Below, one piece after another: positions 44,069 to 52,578 of a stretch of 64,000 nucleotides of DNA. The stretch spans positions 62,001 to 126,000 of the IMG/VR virus record IMGVR_UViG_3300027709_000056. One strand, 5' to 3'. Positions within the stretch are counted from its first letter, which is position 1. The number at the start of each line of letters is the position of its first letter. Both the position numbers and the translations under genes were made by a program. The stretch comes from a virus. The notes below the pieces were generated by a model. It searched no databases. It saw only the letters and a list, made by a program, of their open reading frames with translations, and was not told where the DNA came from.

Positions 44069-45051
44069 AATACAGGGTACCTCGCTTGTAATGGCTCAGC
44101 ATACGCCTGAGCATTATCAGTTATTCTTTGCATATCATAAATTGCACAGAATTTCATTAATCGCAAACCTACTTGCGGTATGTTTTTAGGTTGTGCGTTT
44201 TCAATTATTGTATTCTTAATTTTTTCTTTAATATATTCAGGTTGTGCAGTTAAGTCACATAGTTCTACATTTCTATTATAATCATCTAATACTCTATGCT
44301 CTTTGCCTTCATGATCAACCCAACGTTGTAACATCAAATTATTCCAACTGTAACCTTTTGTAGTCATATCATTAAATGCTTCTTCTAAGCCTACCTTGTT
44401 TCTTGTGCCTGATTTTCTTACACCAGGATATGCAGAAAAGACATTATCACTAGTATCACCTCGTACACATTTTTCAAATAATAGCCATTCTGGATTAGGT
44501 GCTGGTTTATCTTTTCCTGTCTTTTTATCGATTACTCGTTTTCCTTTTTCGTCAAAATATCCTTCGTGTGTAATAGTTACATTTGACACACCGTTATATT
44601 GACACACCTTAGGTGAAATTAATTGTGCAAAATCACCATCTGTTGATATAATTGCGTGTTCGTCATTAGGATGATGGTCAATCCAACCTGCAATTAAATC
44701 ATCAGCTTCTAATTCGTCATGCTGTAAAACAGTACAATTTGTTTTATTTGTTATAAAGTCTCTAAAGTTATCAAACGTTTCCCAAAAGACTTGTTCTTCT
44801 TCTTGTTCTTTTTCTGTTAGAGCATCACGTGCCGCTTGCCTATTTCTTTTATATGGTTCATAAACATCTTTACGCCAACTACGTCCTTCTAAACAAAATA
44901 CAATATGATCTGCATCAAAGTCGTTCCAGGCTTTCTTTAAACTATTAAAAGTAATATGGAAAGCCATACCTACCTTCATATCAGTTTCACCACGTACTAC
45001 ATGACGAGCTCTAAAGAACGTATTTGCTGTATCAACTAAAACATATTTCAT
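44065..45051 (-). CDS. rnh: RNase H / 5'-3' exonuclease (FEN-like), T4 Rnh type, 328 aa
   Basis: MKYVLVDTANTFFRARHV (D7) starts the 5'-nuclease domain. DELEADDLIAGWI and STDGDFAQLI carry the clustered metal-binding acidic residues, and VRGDTSDNVFSAYPGV is the H3TH DNA-binding element. It removes RNA primers and flaps during lagging-strand synthesis. Length is close to T4 Rnh (305). Confidence 0.85.
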   Translation of the reverse strand: MKYVLVDTANTFFRARHVVRGETDMKVGMAFHITFNSLKKAWNDFDADHIVFCLEGRSWRKDVYEPYKRNRQAARDALTEKEQEEEQVFWETFDNFRDFITNKTNCTVLQHDELEADDLIAGWIDHHPNDEHAIISTDGDFAQLISPKVCQYNGVSNVTITHEGYFDEKGKRVIDKKTGKDKPAPNPEWLLFEKCVRGDTSDNVFSAYPGVRKSGTRNKVGLEEAFNDMTTKGYSWNNLMLQRWVDHEGKEHRVLDDYNRNVELCDLTAQPEYIKEKIKNTIIENAQPKNIPQVGLRLMKFCAIYDMQRITDNAQAYAEPLQARYPVL

Positions 45052-45428
45052 TATGAAATCTCACTTTTACCATCCTTATTAGGCGAGCCTACATTAATAT
45101 AACCTGCACCTCTTGATGGATCTAATCCTTGTTCACTTAAAATATTTCGTGCAACGTCTTTAAACCAACCATCAACTATTTGCTCATTAGTTTCGCCTTT
45201 ATAGCCAGCATCTAATAATTGTTCAATAAATTCGTTGTTCCAATCAAGTTCAAAGAATCCGTTTTTAATGTCTTTTGGATTTACGTGAGTTTCTAAAACT
45301 GCTACCCAAGGCTTTTTAGCCTTTTCAGCCGCTTTCTTTTCTTCCATTAGTAAAGTAAGACGATCCTTTTCCTTTGGATTCTTTTTTACTTTTGGAAGGT
45401 TAAGTAATTCTTTAATTTTATCTAACAT
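45051..45428 (-). CDS. Conserved hypothetical phage protein, 125 aa
   Basis: Helix-rich, Lys-rich N-terminal half, then VLETHVNPKDIKNGFFELDWN and a C-terminal SRGAGYINVGSPNK. I recognise the type from marine T4-like phages; no function is known. One-base overlap with rnh. Confidence 0.6.
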   Translation of the reverse strand: MLDKIKELLNLPKVKKNPKEKDRLTLLMEEKKAAEKAKKPWVAVLETHVNPKDIKNGFFELDWNNEFIEQLLDAGYKGETNEQIVDGWFKDVARNILSEQGLDPSRGAGYINVGSPNKDGKSEIS

Positions 45429-45461
45429 AATTATATTCCCGAATGTCTAATTTTTTCCATA

Positions 45462-46328
45462 TCAAGTTCCCCAGGAGTTTCCGAAGATATCGACGTGTAG
45501 TCTGGGTGTGTATCTCCATCCTCTTCCCATTGCAAGTTTGGCGACTGTTTTTGCGTTTTCTTGGTATTCTTCGTAACACCCACCCACGGCCATACAGTAA
45601 ACTGGACACTCAACCCCGGCAGATTTGTACTCGTCCACAGCTTTAGTAACTTCGTCCACATCCACTTCGTCAGCCACGACAAACTTAAGATACAAGTGAG
45701 TCCCAGGGACAGTAAAATATGAATCAGCAACTTTAGGCTTGATAGCATCACTCCATAACTCACCACTGACAGTAAGTTTCGGAGAGCACGACCAAGTAGT
45801 ATGAAATCTTGCTTTAGTTGAGATGTAGTCTCTGAAATCATCTCTAAGCTCTTGTGTAGTGTTTGTTTCAAACGTAACATTCTTTAAATCTCCCATTTTT
45901 GGATGTTCAAACAGGTCTACATACATCCGTTGCCATCCAAGCAAAGGTTCACCCCCTGTTATTACAAGGTGAATATCTTGTCCATTATTACAAGTCCATT
46001 TGCCTTCTGGTGTAAGAGAAAGTAATTCATCAACTAGATCGTCTAATTGGTAATCCGTAGTAAACTTTTTAAATCTTGGATCCCATGATGCATAAGAATC
46101 ACAACCCCTATGCACTAATGGCAAATCTTTCAATACTTTGTACTTATCCGGGTTTTCCTGGTGGTCTTTAGCAATCAGGTTGTAGTCATTAGCCAATTCA
46201 CCTCTTGGCATACCAAAACCACGGCATTTAAAGTTGCACCCATACATACGCAGGAAAACCGAAGGTACACCAACAAAGCGACCTTCTCCTTGCACACTAT
46301 AGAATGATTCGCACACTCTAGCCTTCAT
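45462..46328 (-). CDS. queE: 7-carboxy-7-deazaguanine synthase QueE, 288 aa
   Basis: ESFYSVQGEG (7-16), the cluster start GCNFKC and VITGGEPLLGWQ identify QueE, which uses SAM radical chemistry to turn carboxy-tetrahydropterin into 7-carboxy-7-deazaguanine. The cluster cysteines are C31 and C35, but the third expected Cys is replaced by GFGM; the next Cys is C76, after a ~40-residue insertion. Sits below folE in the same operon. Confidence 0.85.
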   Translation of the reverse strand: MKARVCESFYSVQGEGRFVGVPSVFLRMYGCNFKCRGFGMPRGELANDYNLIAKDHQENPDKYKVLKDLPLVHRGCDSYASWDPRFKKFTTDYQLDDLVDELLSLTPEGKWTCNNGQDIHLVITGGEPLLGWQRMYVDLFEHPKMGDLKNVTFETNTTQELRDDFRDYISTKARFHTTWSCSPKLTVSGELWSDAIKPKVADSYFTVPGTHLYLKFVVADEVDVDEVTKAVDEYKSAGVECPVYCMAVGGCYEEYQENAKTVAKLAMGRGWRYTPRLHVDIFGNSWGT

Positions 46329-46476
46329 ATATCTTCTCCCTTATAACAGCCTTATCATAGCCTAATCTGGACATTTCGTCCAAAAACTTTTCTTCTGTCC
46401 AAGCACCATACTCAAACATTTGTATTGCTTTATTCACTTTACGATTCCAAAACTCTCTTACAGACGAAACACTCAT
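46318..46476 (-). CDS. Small hypothetical protein between folE and queE, 52 aa
   Basis: An open frame beginning MSVSSVREFWNRKVNKA and ending VIREKIYEG. It overlaps the folE stop by an ATGA junction and the queE start by 11 bases, so it is translated between them. Composition is helical, with alternating charge. Function unknown. Confidence 0.65.
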   Translation of the reverse strand: MSVSSVREFWNRKVNKAIQMFEYGAWTEEKFLDEMSRLGYDKAVIREKIYEG

Positions 46477-47159
46477 TTTGAATGTCCTTTCATGCTTAAA
46501 CAGATATCATAAAATTCTTGTTTTAGTGCTGGGTCTTCACTAAATGCACCTAGCATAATTGCAGTAGTCATATCTGATTCGTGTTCTTTTACACCACGTT
46601 GTGTCATACAATGGTGTTCTGCTTTAACTACAACCGCTACGTGTTTTGTTTTTGCAAACGTTGAAAGTTCATTTGCAATTTCTGTAGTCATTTCTTCTTG
46701 TATTTGTGGGCGTTCGGCGATGTGATGTACTAGTCTATTAAACTTACTCAGACCAATAACTTCTTCTTCAGGTATAATGCCAACCCAAGCATTACCTACA
46801 ATATTTTGAAAGTGATGGGCACAAGTGGACCGAACACTTATTGGTCCACTCGTATACAAAGATTTGTAACCCATATTGGGAAAACTTGTTACCGCAGGTC
46901 GCGGATTAAACCGACCTCCGAAGATTTCGCGAACATACATTTTTGCAACACGTTTTGCTGTATTGCGAGTATTATGATCGTTTTCAGTATCTATTACGAG
47001 AGAATCAAGAACTACTTGAAACGCTTCCTGAACTTCCGTTTCAAGTTGTTCTTTCTCATATTCATAGATATGTTCGCTGATATTATCATTCGCATGAAAT
47101 CTTATGCCTGCGTCTATCAGCCTTTGTCGAATTTGTGTACTTACTTTTCCCAATGTCAT
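46473..47159 (-). CDS. folE: GTP cyclohydrolase I, 228 aa
   Basis: RSTCAHHFQNIVGNAWVGIIPEEEVIGLSKFNRLVHHIAERPQIQEEMT covers the zinc Cys-His motif (T-C-A-H-H) and the L-S-K-x-N-R substrate block; KAEHHCMTQRGVKEHES holds the second zinc Cys. It converts GTP to dihydroneopterin triphosphate, the first step to 7-deazaguanine. Its own sigma70 promoter lies 40-70 bases upstream. Confidence 0.9.
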   Translation of the reverse strand: MTLGKVSTQIRQRLIDAGIRFHANDNISEHIYEYEKEQLETEVQEAFQVVLDSLVIDTENDHNTRNTAKRVAKMYVREIFGGRFNPRPAVTSFPNMGYKSLYTSGPISVRSTCAHHFQNIVGNAWVGIIPEEEVIGLSKFNRLVHHIAERPQIQEEMTTEIANELSTFAKTKHVAVVVKAEHHCMTQRGVKEHESDMTTAIMLGAFSEDPALKQEFYDICLSMKGHSK

Positions 47160-47201
47160 TCTCCGATGTTAAGGCAGTGGATTGCCATAATCTAATATAC
47201 T

Positions 47202-47230
47202 ATTGTATAGTATATTTAGGTTTTTGTCAA
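47202..47230 (-). promoter_or_regulatory. Sigma70 promoter of the folE-queE operon
   Basis: On the - strand, TTGACA (47225-47230), 17-base spacer and TACAAT (47202-47207), 43 bases before folE. Confidence 0.8.
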
Positions 47231-47235
47231 GCATT

Positions 47236-47433
47236 TTAGAAATGTTTGTTAGCCATTTCAAGCATATCATTATACTTGGCAATTAATTCAATTTCAGTAC
47301 TGATCGTACTGATCATGTCAGGATGGTCTGCTACGCCGGTAGTATTATTGAGTAGTACCTCAACATTAGCTACTGACTTTGCAATTTGGCCTGCCATGTG
47401 TGCCTTAAAAGCTTCTAAGAGTTTCTCTCTCAT
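47236..47433 (-). CDS. Small conserved phage protein, 65 aa
   Basis: A helical protein (MREKLLEAFKAHMAGQIAKSVANVEVLL) that I recognise as a type found in marine T4-like phages. AGGAGAA precedes the ATG. Function unknown. Confidence 0.6.
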   Translation of the reverse strand: MREKLLEAFKAHMAGQIAKSVANVEVLLNNTTGVADHPDMISTISTEIELIAKYNDMLEMANKHF

Positions 47434-47435
47434 AG

Positions 47436-48317
47436 TTATTCTCCTTTCAAAGGGTTAAATTGTGATGGTAGATATTCTAAAGCAATTTGTTGATGAATTT
47501 CTTCATCAAAGTGTTCGCCATCTTTAGTGTGCTTTAGTATGTCTACTTGTTTATTCTGCAAGAACCAATCTTCTACAGAATCTGGTGCTACTTGAATACT
47601 ATCAAAATTATAAAAATCATTCATCATAGGTGGTATCCAAGTCCATTTATTTAAACCAAAAAGTTTCAGTTCGGCTCCGTATTCTTTACAAAGTGTTTGT
47701 AAAATATATATTTCTTTAAACCAATCTCGCTGATTCTTTAGGCTCATAATCTCCATCCAAGTTTTAACTTGCATATATGGGGTATCTCTTAAGTCAGGAG
47801 TTTTCCAATGAAATGCTGGTTTCATTTCTATTTCTAACTCTGGTTTCTTTTTCATATCAACTGCATGAACTTGTAATGGCATATCAAATGCTCTAAATAA
47901 AGATAGATTACGTTCATTAAGTGCTATATGTTTACTCCAACAATCGATATTTCCTTTTGTTGTTTCTTTAAAAAATAAGTCTTCGTATTGAATAACATTT
48001 TCATAGTCTGGTGGTTCTACCCAAGTTACTCTAAAACGATTCCAATATGTATTTTGTATTACAACTTCTTTAATGTCATCATATTTTCTAAAAAGAAAAC
48101 TTAACCATTCGCTATATTCCCACCAACCATTAGATGGGTTTGCAAATATAACACCATCAGCACCTTTACTATTAATATAAAACTCAGCCCAATTATTATC
48201 ATTCCATCTACCTGAGAATGGCCAAGTTTCAAAATTTAATGGTGTATTGTCATCAGCAGGCATATCAGCTATATGATATCCACAAGTATGACTACAACCT
48301 AGTGCCGCAATTCTCAT
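47436..48317 (-). CDS. SGNH-like hypothetical protein, 293 aa
   Basis: IAALGCSHTCGYHIAD at the start has the G-C-S-x-T nucleophile-like block also seen at 13639 and 20409. NPSNGWWEYSEWLSFLF and VVIQNTYWNRFRV follow the same order as the others. The C-terminal D-x-x-H block is not clear. Probable SGNH fold, activity unproven. Overlaps the HIT-like gene by four bases. Confidence 0.45.
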   Translation of the reverse strand: MRIAALGCSHTCGYHIADMPADDNTPLNFETWPFSGRWNDNNWAEFYINSKGADGVIFANPSNGWWEYSEWLSFLFRKYDDIKEVVIQNTYWNRFRVTWVEPPDYENVIQYEDLFFKETTKGNIDCWSKHIALNERNLSLFRAFDMPLQVHAVDMKKKPELEIEMKPAFHWKTPDLRDTPYMQVKTWMEIMSLKNQRDWFKEIYILQTLCKEYGAELKLFGLNKWTWIPPMMNDFYNFDSIQVAPDSVEDWFLQNKQVDILKHTKDGEHFDEEIHQQIALEYLPSQFNPLKGE

Positions 48318-48724
48318 TCAAACAGCCTCATTTGTTTTTCGTCGTCGTCTTCAGCAAACTCATTCCAGTCTTTTTTATAGTTCCCTTTATCAGGAATAGC
48401 ATGACGCACTCCTCCAGTCGGATCAGATACATCAGCTTTACGTCTAGGAATTAAATGTACGTGAGCATACATTATAGATTGTCCTGCTTCACGCCCAACG
48501 TTTTGTCCAATGTTATAAGCATCACAATATCCTTTTTGCACCCAATCATAACCCCATTGGTAAGCGGCCTTATAACATTTTGCTAAATGTTCCCAGTCTT
48601 CTATTTTAGGAACAAATAATAAATGTCCTTCAGTTACCGGATACTTGTCTTTCCATACATAAAAGTCTTTAGTTTTAATTAAAGGTTCATTATTTAAATA
48701 CCAAACGGTTTCTTCAAGTTTCAT
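48314..48724 (-). CDS. HIT-domain-like protein, 136 aa
   Basis: GHLLFVPKIEDWEHLAK and AGQSIMYAHVHLIPRR match the HIT nucleotide hydrolase/transferase fold. The triad H-x-H-x-H reads Y-A-H-V-H-L, so the first His is Tyr while the central His, the usual nucleophile, remains. Likely nucleotide binding; catalytic efficiency uncertain. Confidence 0.7.
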   Translation of the reverse strand: MKLEETVWYLNNEPLIKTKDFYVWKDKYPVTEGHLLFVPKIEDWEHLAKCYKAAYQWGYDWVQKGYCDAYNIGQNVGREAGQSIMYAHVHLIPRRKADVSDPTGGVRHAIPDKGNYKKDWNEFAEDDDEKQMRLFE

Positions 48725-48948
48725 TTGTCATGCTCCTCAACCCATTCAAGTACATTCATCATTGTATGCAATCGTTTACGGGCTTCATTAAGATTAAGTG
48801 CAGGTACCCAAGCAGTACCTTTATTTTGTTGCATCTCTAACATAATGTCCTTATGCTTATCTCCTTTTGTAAATTTAATAACGTCTGATGTTTTAAATTT
48901 TAAAACGAAGACTTCTTTTTTCTTTTTAAATGGTATAACATTAGTCAT
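48721..48948 (-). CDS. Hypothetical protein, 75 aa
   Basis: Starts MTNVIPFKKKKEVFVLKF, with GGAAG before this ATG; the ATG 18 bases upstream lies in the preceding gene. Basic and helical at the end (ARKRLHTMMNVLEWVEEHDK). No family recognised. Confidence 0.5.
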   Translation of the reverse strand: MTNVIPFKKKKEVFVLKFKTSDVIKFTKGDKHKDIMLEMQQNKGTAWVPALNLNEARKRLHTMMNVLEWVEEHDK

Positions 48949-49423
48949 CTTTATAACTTCCAACATTTTCCCAAGGGTATACTAACCATACATCATCTTC
49001 GGCTTTGTTTACTTCGTGAGCCCAATACTTAACATCTTGGAATTCACTTGATAAATTTTCAGTTAAAACTGCAAAGCGGACATTGTTCATACTAGAATTA
49101 ATACACCAATCGTGTCTAATCCAATTAAAAGTAGCACCTGTATCATTAATGTCATCTATTACTAAAATATTTTTTCTTTTTGATACAGCGTCTTCGGCCA
49201 TCCATGTATTAGATTCATTTTTTCTAGCATGATCACGTAAAGCAACCTTTAATGATTCACATCTAATATCTAGCATATTACTTAATATAGCCGCAGGTAT
49301 ATTGCCCCCTCTTGTGATTCCTACAATGTATTCAGGTATCCATTTATCTTTGTACATACCAAGTACAATTTGTTTACACATATTTTCTATGTTAGTCCAA
49401 CTGTAATAATGTTTTTTAACCAT
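48941..49423 (-). CDS. Phosphoribosyltransferase, 160 aa
   Basis: IVGITRGGNIPAAILSNML is the N-terminal loop and ILVIDDINDTGATFN (D-D-x-x-D-T-G-x-T) is the PRPP-binding signature of type I phosphoribosyltransferases. Size fits xanthine/hypoxanthine types. It would convert a free purine or related base to a nucleotide. Placed among the 7-deazaguanine genes, it might salvage bases for that pathway, but this is inference. Confidence 0.8.
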   Translation of the reverse strand: MVKKHYYSWTNIENMCKQIVLGMYKDKWIPEYIVGITRGGNIPAAILSNMLDIRCESLKVALRDHARKNESNTWMAEDAVSKRKNILVIDDINDTGATFNWIRHDWCINSSMNNVRFAVLTENLSSEFQDVKYWAHEVNKAEDDVWLVYPWENVGSYKDD

Positions 49424-50048
49424 TTATAATCCTTATATTGTCTTCCGGCGTACGACCTTCTATTCCATTACCTGGATATTTTAAAGGCGTCTCAAGCCAA
49501 GCTGTTCTTCGCTTGTTCATCACCTCTTGTGACACAAACTTTAATGCAGGTGTAAAACGTTGTCTACCTCGTAACCCTGTTGCTGTATGCGACATTGTAC
49601 TTGGGAACGTCATAATACGTCCTGGAATCGGTGCTACACTATGAATAATCTGTTTAGGATCTATTAAAATTTTAGTTTCACCTCCTTCATTAATATCCCA
49701 AAAAGTTTGTGGATAAAATAATAGTGTCATTGCTTTAGGGTCTGCATCATCAGTATGATAATAAGCATTTTCTCCCGGAGCAAAAAAATTACAAGAAGAT
49801 TTAAAAAGAACTAGTCCGTTAAGTTCTGGACAATGTTCTTCACAAAATTTCCATAACAATTTAAAAGTTTCTGTATGTGTTATTCCTTCACAAGCCAGTC
49901 CTGTTGGAACAGGATTTTCTTTATTATCATATGCTCCAAAACTAAAAAGTAAACTTGAATTTTCTACTTCTAGTTCTCTAATTTTTTCAATTGGAAAAAC
50001 ATCGTCGTATATTTTAAGTCTACCATCAATGTGACTACCTATTATCAT
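49416..50048 (-). CDS. 2-oxoglutarate/Fe(II) oxygenase, 210 aa
   Basis: YYHTDDAD supplies H-x-D; GGETKIL, and SHTATGLRGRQRFTPALKF supply the distal His and the 2OG-binding Arg. These proteins are common in marine T4-like phages; targets (protein, nucleotide or DNA) are unknown. Overlaps the phosphoribosyltransferase gene by eight bases. Confidence 0.8.
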   Translation of the reverse strand: MIIGSHIDGRLKIYDDVFPIEKIRELEVENSSLLFSFGAYDNKENPVPTGLACEGITHTETFKLLWKFCEEHCPELNGLVLFKSSCNFFAPGENAYYHTDDADPKAMTLLFYPQTFWDINEGGETKILIDPKQIIHSVAPIPGRIMTFPSTMSHTATGLRGRQRFTPALKFVSQEVMNKRRTAWLETPLKYPGNGIEGRTPEDNIRIING

Positions 50049-50473
50049 ATTCCGTATTTTTCCTTTAAATACTGTTCATTATTAATCCATTCACCGTTTC
50101 TTATAAATCCCCAGTCTTGTTGTTTTTGTCCCATAAAGAACAAACTCCAACACGGTATTTCGTTACCGTCTGTATCTTTTTTAAGTTCTAGTCTATGTAA
50201 AGATTGTGCTTTACAAAAACGAAAATGTCCTGGACCACGCCAAAATTTACCTTCAGGTGTGTGTTCGTAATATCCACCTTTTAAAATAATTGTAACATAA
50301 TCCCATGGATGATCATGTAAGTCATCTAAGTCGCTAACTAAAATTTTATGTAATGTGAGGTTAAACGGAAACCTTTTTCTATCTTTTAAAAACAAATAAT
50401 ACCTAACCAAATACGGAATTTTATTATACCGATCATATATAACTCGTTTTCTATTTTTAAACAGACCCATCAT
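50045..50473 (-). CDS. Cupin-fold protein, 142 aa
   Basis: DLDDLHDHPWDYVTIILKGGYYEHTPEG has the cupin H-x-H and G-x(5)-E/H motif, and CKAQSLHRLEL supplies the second His block. Metal-binding beta-barrel, substrate unknown. Either of two adjacent ATGs may be the start. ATGA-type overlap with the oxygenase gene. Confidence 0.7.
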   Translation of the reverse strand: MMGLFKNRKRVIYDRYNKIPYLVRYYLFLKDRKRFPFNLTLHKILVSDLDDLHDHPWDYVTIILKGGYYEHTPEGKFWRGPGHFRFCKAQSLHRLELKKDTDGNEIPCWSLFFMGQKQQDWGFIRNGEWINNEQYLKEKYGI

Positions 50474-50810
50474 TTACAGGTTCCTCGTATGTATAATCAT
50501 CTTTAACTAGATCATAGACAGTTTTAAATTTTTCATATTGCAATTTAAGTCCAGGATATTTTTTAATCATATCCTCAATAACTACTTCTGATGGCCAATT
50601 GTCAAATGTCTGTCTCTGCCATTCAGTTCCTAAAGCATTATTATCTATGTTTATACTGATAGGTGTACTAGGTGCTGTTACAGTACCATAGTTTGTACTA
50701 GCATCAAATGATACAGTAAGACTAGAATCAGAGTCTCCTGCTATAGATGGAGTAGTATCATATGATATTTTATACTCAGGTTTTGGAAGTGTTGATGTAT
50801 CAACTGTCAT
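50457..50810 (-). CDS. Conserved hypothetical phage protein, 117 aa
   Basis: The N-terminal half is low-complexity Ser/Thr/Asp-rich and likely disordered; the C-terminal half is helical (WPSEVVIEDMIKKYPGLKLQYEKFKTVYDLVKDDY). I recognise the latter block from marine T4-like phages. No function known. Confidence 0.55.
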   Translation of the reverse strand: MTVDTSTLPKPEYKISYDTTPSIAGDSDSSLTVSFDASTNYGTVTAPSTPISINIDNNALGTEWQRQTFDNWPSEVVIEDMIKKYPGLKLQYEKFKTVYDLVKDDYTYEEPVNDGSV

Positions 50811-51882
50811 AGTTTATTCCTTCATAAAGTTTTTTACCGCTAAAATAATCTGCTTTTAATTTAGCGACTTGCTTTTGTATTAAAGGAAGGTAACTATCAT
50901 AATTTTCTATATAATTCGTAATTCTTTCTCTAATATCTGCTTTGTGATGCGTGTATGCTTTAAATGTCGTTGTCCATTCTGACGGATATTTAAATTCTTC
51001 TAATCCCATTTCTTTATAACTTAAACGATCTGGGACCATCGGGATTGCATTAACTAACGCACCTTCATACCAACTAATACCTAATGTTTCTTGTAAGTTA
51101 GCACTAAACACAATTTTAGCACGACCTAATAGGTTATGATATTCATTCTTTGTTAAAGTTTGATCTTGACATACAACAAATTCATAATCTGGTAATTGTG
51201 TTCTTAAATCTCTAAATATATCTGGTTGTTTTTCTGGAGCAATTCTATGTGGGAAAAGAATTAAATTTTCTTTGTCCATATGTTTGTAACTATCTAAACT
51301 TTTTGCTAGATACTCCATAGGCCATCCAGTACGTATAACTTTCTTTTTACTAGCTTGTGGAGTTAATCCAATATGGCTTTCTACATTATCAAATGTACTA
51401 GCAAACATATCAATATGGAAATTGGTTGCAAAGTAATTATGATCATATACTTCAAACATAGATTGTTCTGCATATCTGCACCAAGGTGCATCGCCAATTA
51501 ATCTACCTAAAAAGTCTGCTGGATCATAACTACCGGCGTGCCACATACCACCTATTTTAATCTTAACGCCTAATAGTTCTGCCATATATTTTAATTGTAT
51601 AACAGTAGGATTCCATGCATCTGTATATAAGAAATAATCACCATGATGTATTCGTCCTTTACAGAACATTTCGCCTATTTGTTCTAACTGATTACTTTTG
51701 TAAACGTTAGTTCCGCCAAAGTTAAGAAAAGCCCCCGGCGTTGTAGCCTGCGGGGCCTCTCCTCCACTTATAACTACGACATCTTTACCTGTAGCTTTCC
51801 GTAGTTGTACTGGCAGGTACTCTTTCCACTGTTTAGTGTACCTTGTATCAACTGCTTCTATGTCTACAATATAAATTGTCAT
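50800..51882 (-). CDS. GT-B glycosyltransferase-like protein, 360 aa
   Basis: LILFPHRIAPEKQPDIFRDL (phosphate-binding loop of group 1-type enzymes), VVCQDQTLTKNEYHNLLGRAKIVFSANLQETLGISWYEGALVNAIPMV (E-x7-E region) fit the C-terminal GT-B domain. Could glycosylate a base, protein or surface sugar; its place in the operon with queD and dpdA makes DNA base glycosylation one hypothesis only. ATG at 51882 overlaps the upstream stop (ATGA); the 27 residues upstream in frame are basic junk in another gene. Confidence 0.65.
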   Translation of the reverse strand: MTIYIVDIEAVDTRYTKQWKEYLPVQLRKATGKDVVVISGGEAPQATTPGAFLNFGGTNVYKSNQLEQIGEMFCKGRIHHGDYFLYTDAWNPTVIQLKYMAELLGVKIKIGGMWHAGSYDPADFLGRLIGDAPWCRYAEQSMFEVYDHNYFATNFHIDMFASTFDNVESHIGLTPQASKKKVIRTGWPMEYLAKSLDSYKHMDKENLILFPHRIAPEKQPDIFRDLRTQLPDYEFVVCQDQTLTKNEYHNLLGRAKIVFSANLQETLGISWYEGALVNAIPMVPDRLSYKEMGLEEFKYPSEWTTTFKAYTHHKADIRERITNYIENYDSYLPLIQKQVAKLKADYFSGKKLYEGINYDS

Positions 51883-52091
51883 TGTCTTCGTTTGTTCCTT
51901 CTTTGTCGGCTTCGTTGTTGTCGTTCTCTTCGAGCCTTTTCGGGGTCTAAGAACGCCTGCCAAACTTTTGACTTTTTATTATATAAATCTCTTTCATCAA
52001 ATTTATATCCTTCAAAACGACAAAAGTCTCTTAGTTTATCTAGATCATCAAAGATCTGTACTACGTCGGGTCGAGTTGCAAAATAGCCCAC
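51879..52091 (-). CDS. Small basic phage protein, 70 aa
   Basis: MGYFATRPDVVQIFDDLDKLRDF then a Lys/Arg-rich tail (KARRERQQRSRQRRNKRRQ). The tail suggests nucleic-acid contact. AAGGAG near the start. Function unknown. Confidence 0.55.
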   Translation of the reverse strand: MGYFATRPDVVQIFDDLDKLRDFCRFEGYKFDERDLYNKKSKVWQAFLDPEKARRERQQRSRQRRNKRRQ

Positions 52092-52108
52092 AATGTGTTC
52101 TCCTTCAT

Positions 52109-52549
52109 TTAGCTACGTGCATATTGAATATGGCAACCATTTTCGCCATCTTCAGAAATGTCAATGTTTACTGCTCGTGATTGATAACGTTCTGATATTT
52201 TATTATATAAATCATCAGCCATCATTTCACAAGATTTAAAGTCTACATTTAGTTCCCCTTCATATAGTTCCTCCAACCATCTTTTAAATTGTATAAACTC
52301 AATATCCCTATCATCGTGGAATACTTCGATCGCTACTTTAAAGTGGAAAATATGTCTGTGTAAATATCCTAAGAAAGATACATCAAACTTATCTCCAGTA
52401 GCTAGTTTTGGATCATCAAGTGCCGCAGGATACTTATGCATCCCTTCTTTGCGGAAGGTAACCCAAATCATTCTTGACGCAGATTGCATAATCTTTTTAT
52501 GTCTATCTTCGTCCATTTTTTCTAATACCATAGTGTCCATAGTACTCAT
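52109..52549 (-). CDS. queD: QueD-like 6-carboxytetrahydropterin synthase, 146 aa
   Basis: H39, H64 and H66 (FLGYLHRHIFHF) are candidate zinc ligands; the following VEVFHDDRDIEF and SCEMMADDLY blocks match the phage QueD/PTPS type. It would convert dihydroneopterin triphosphate to carboxy-tetrahydropterin for QueE. The first ATG directly follows the promoter -10, so translation may start at Met4, Met7 or Met12 instead. Confidence 0.8.
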   Translation of the reverse strand: MSTMDTMVLEKMDEDRHKKIMQSASRMIWVTFRKEGMHKYPAALDDPKLATGDKFDVSFLGYLHRHIFHFKVAIEVFHDDRDIEFIQFKRWLEELYEGELNVDFKSCEMMADDLYNKISERYQSRAVNIDISEDGENGCHIQYARS

Positions 52550-52578
52550 ATTATACTGCTTTCATTGTTATTTGTCAA
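52550..52578 (-). promoter_or_regulatory. Consensus sigma70 promoter overlapping the queD start
   Basis: On the - strand, TTGACA (52573-52578), 17-base spacer, TATAAT (52550-52555). The -10 abuts the first ATG of queD, so the transcript would start inside or at the coding sequence. Confidence 0.8.

Noticed and set aside
45431-45880. 149-aa open frame on the - strand
   Set aside because: It lies wholly inside queE in another frame and has no ribosome site or recognisable sequence; queE has clear family motifs.
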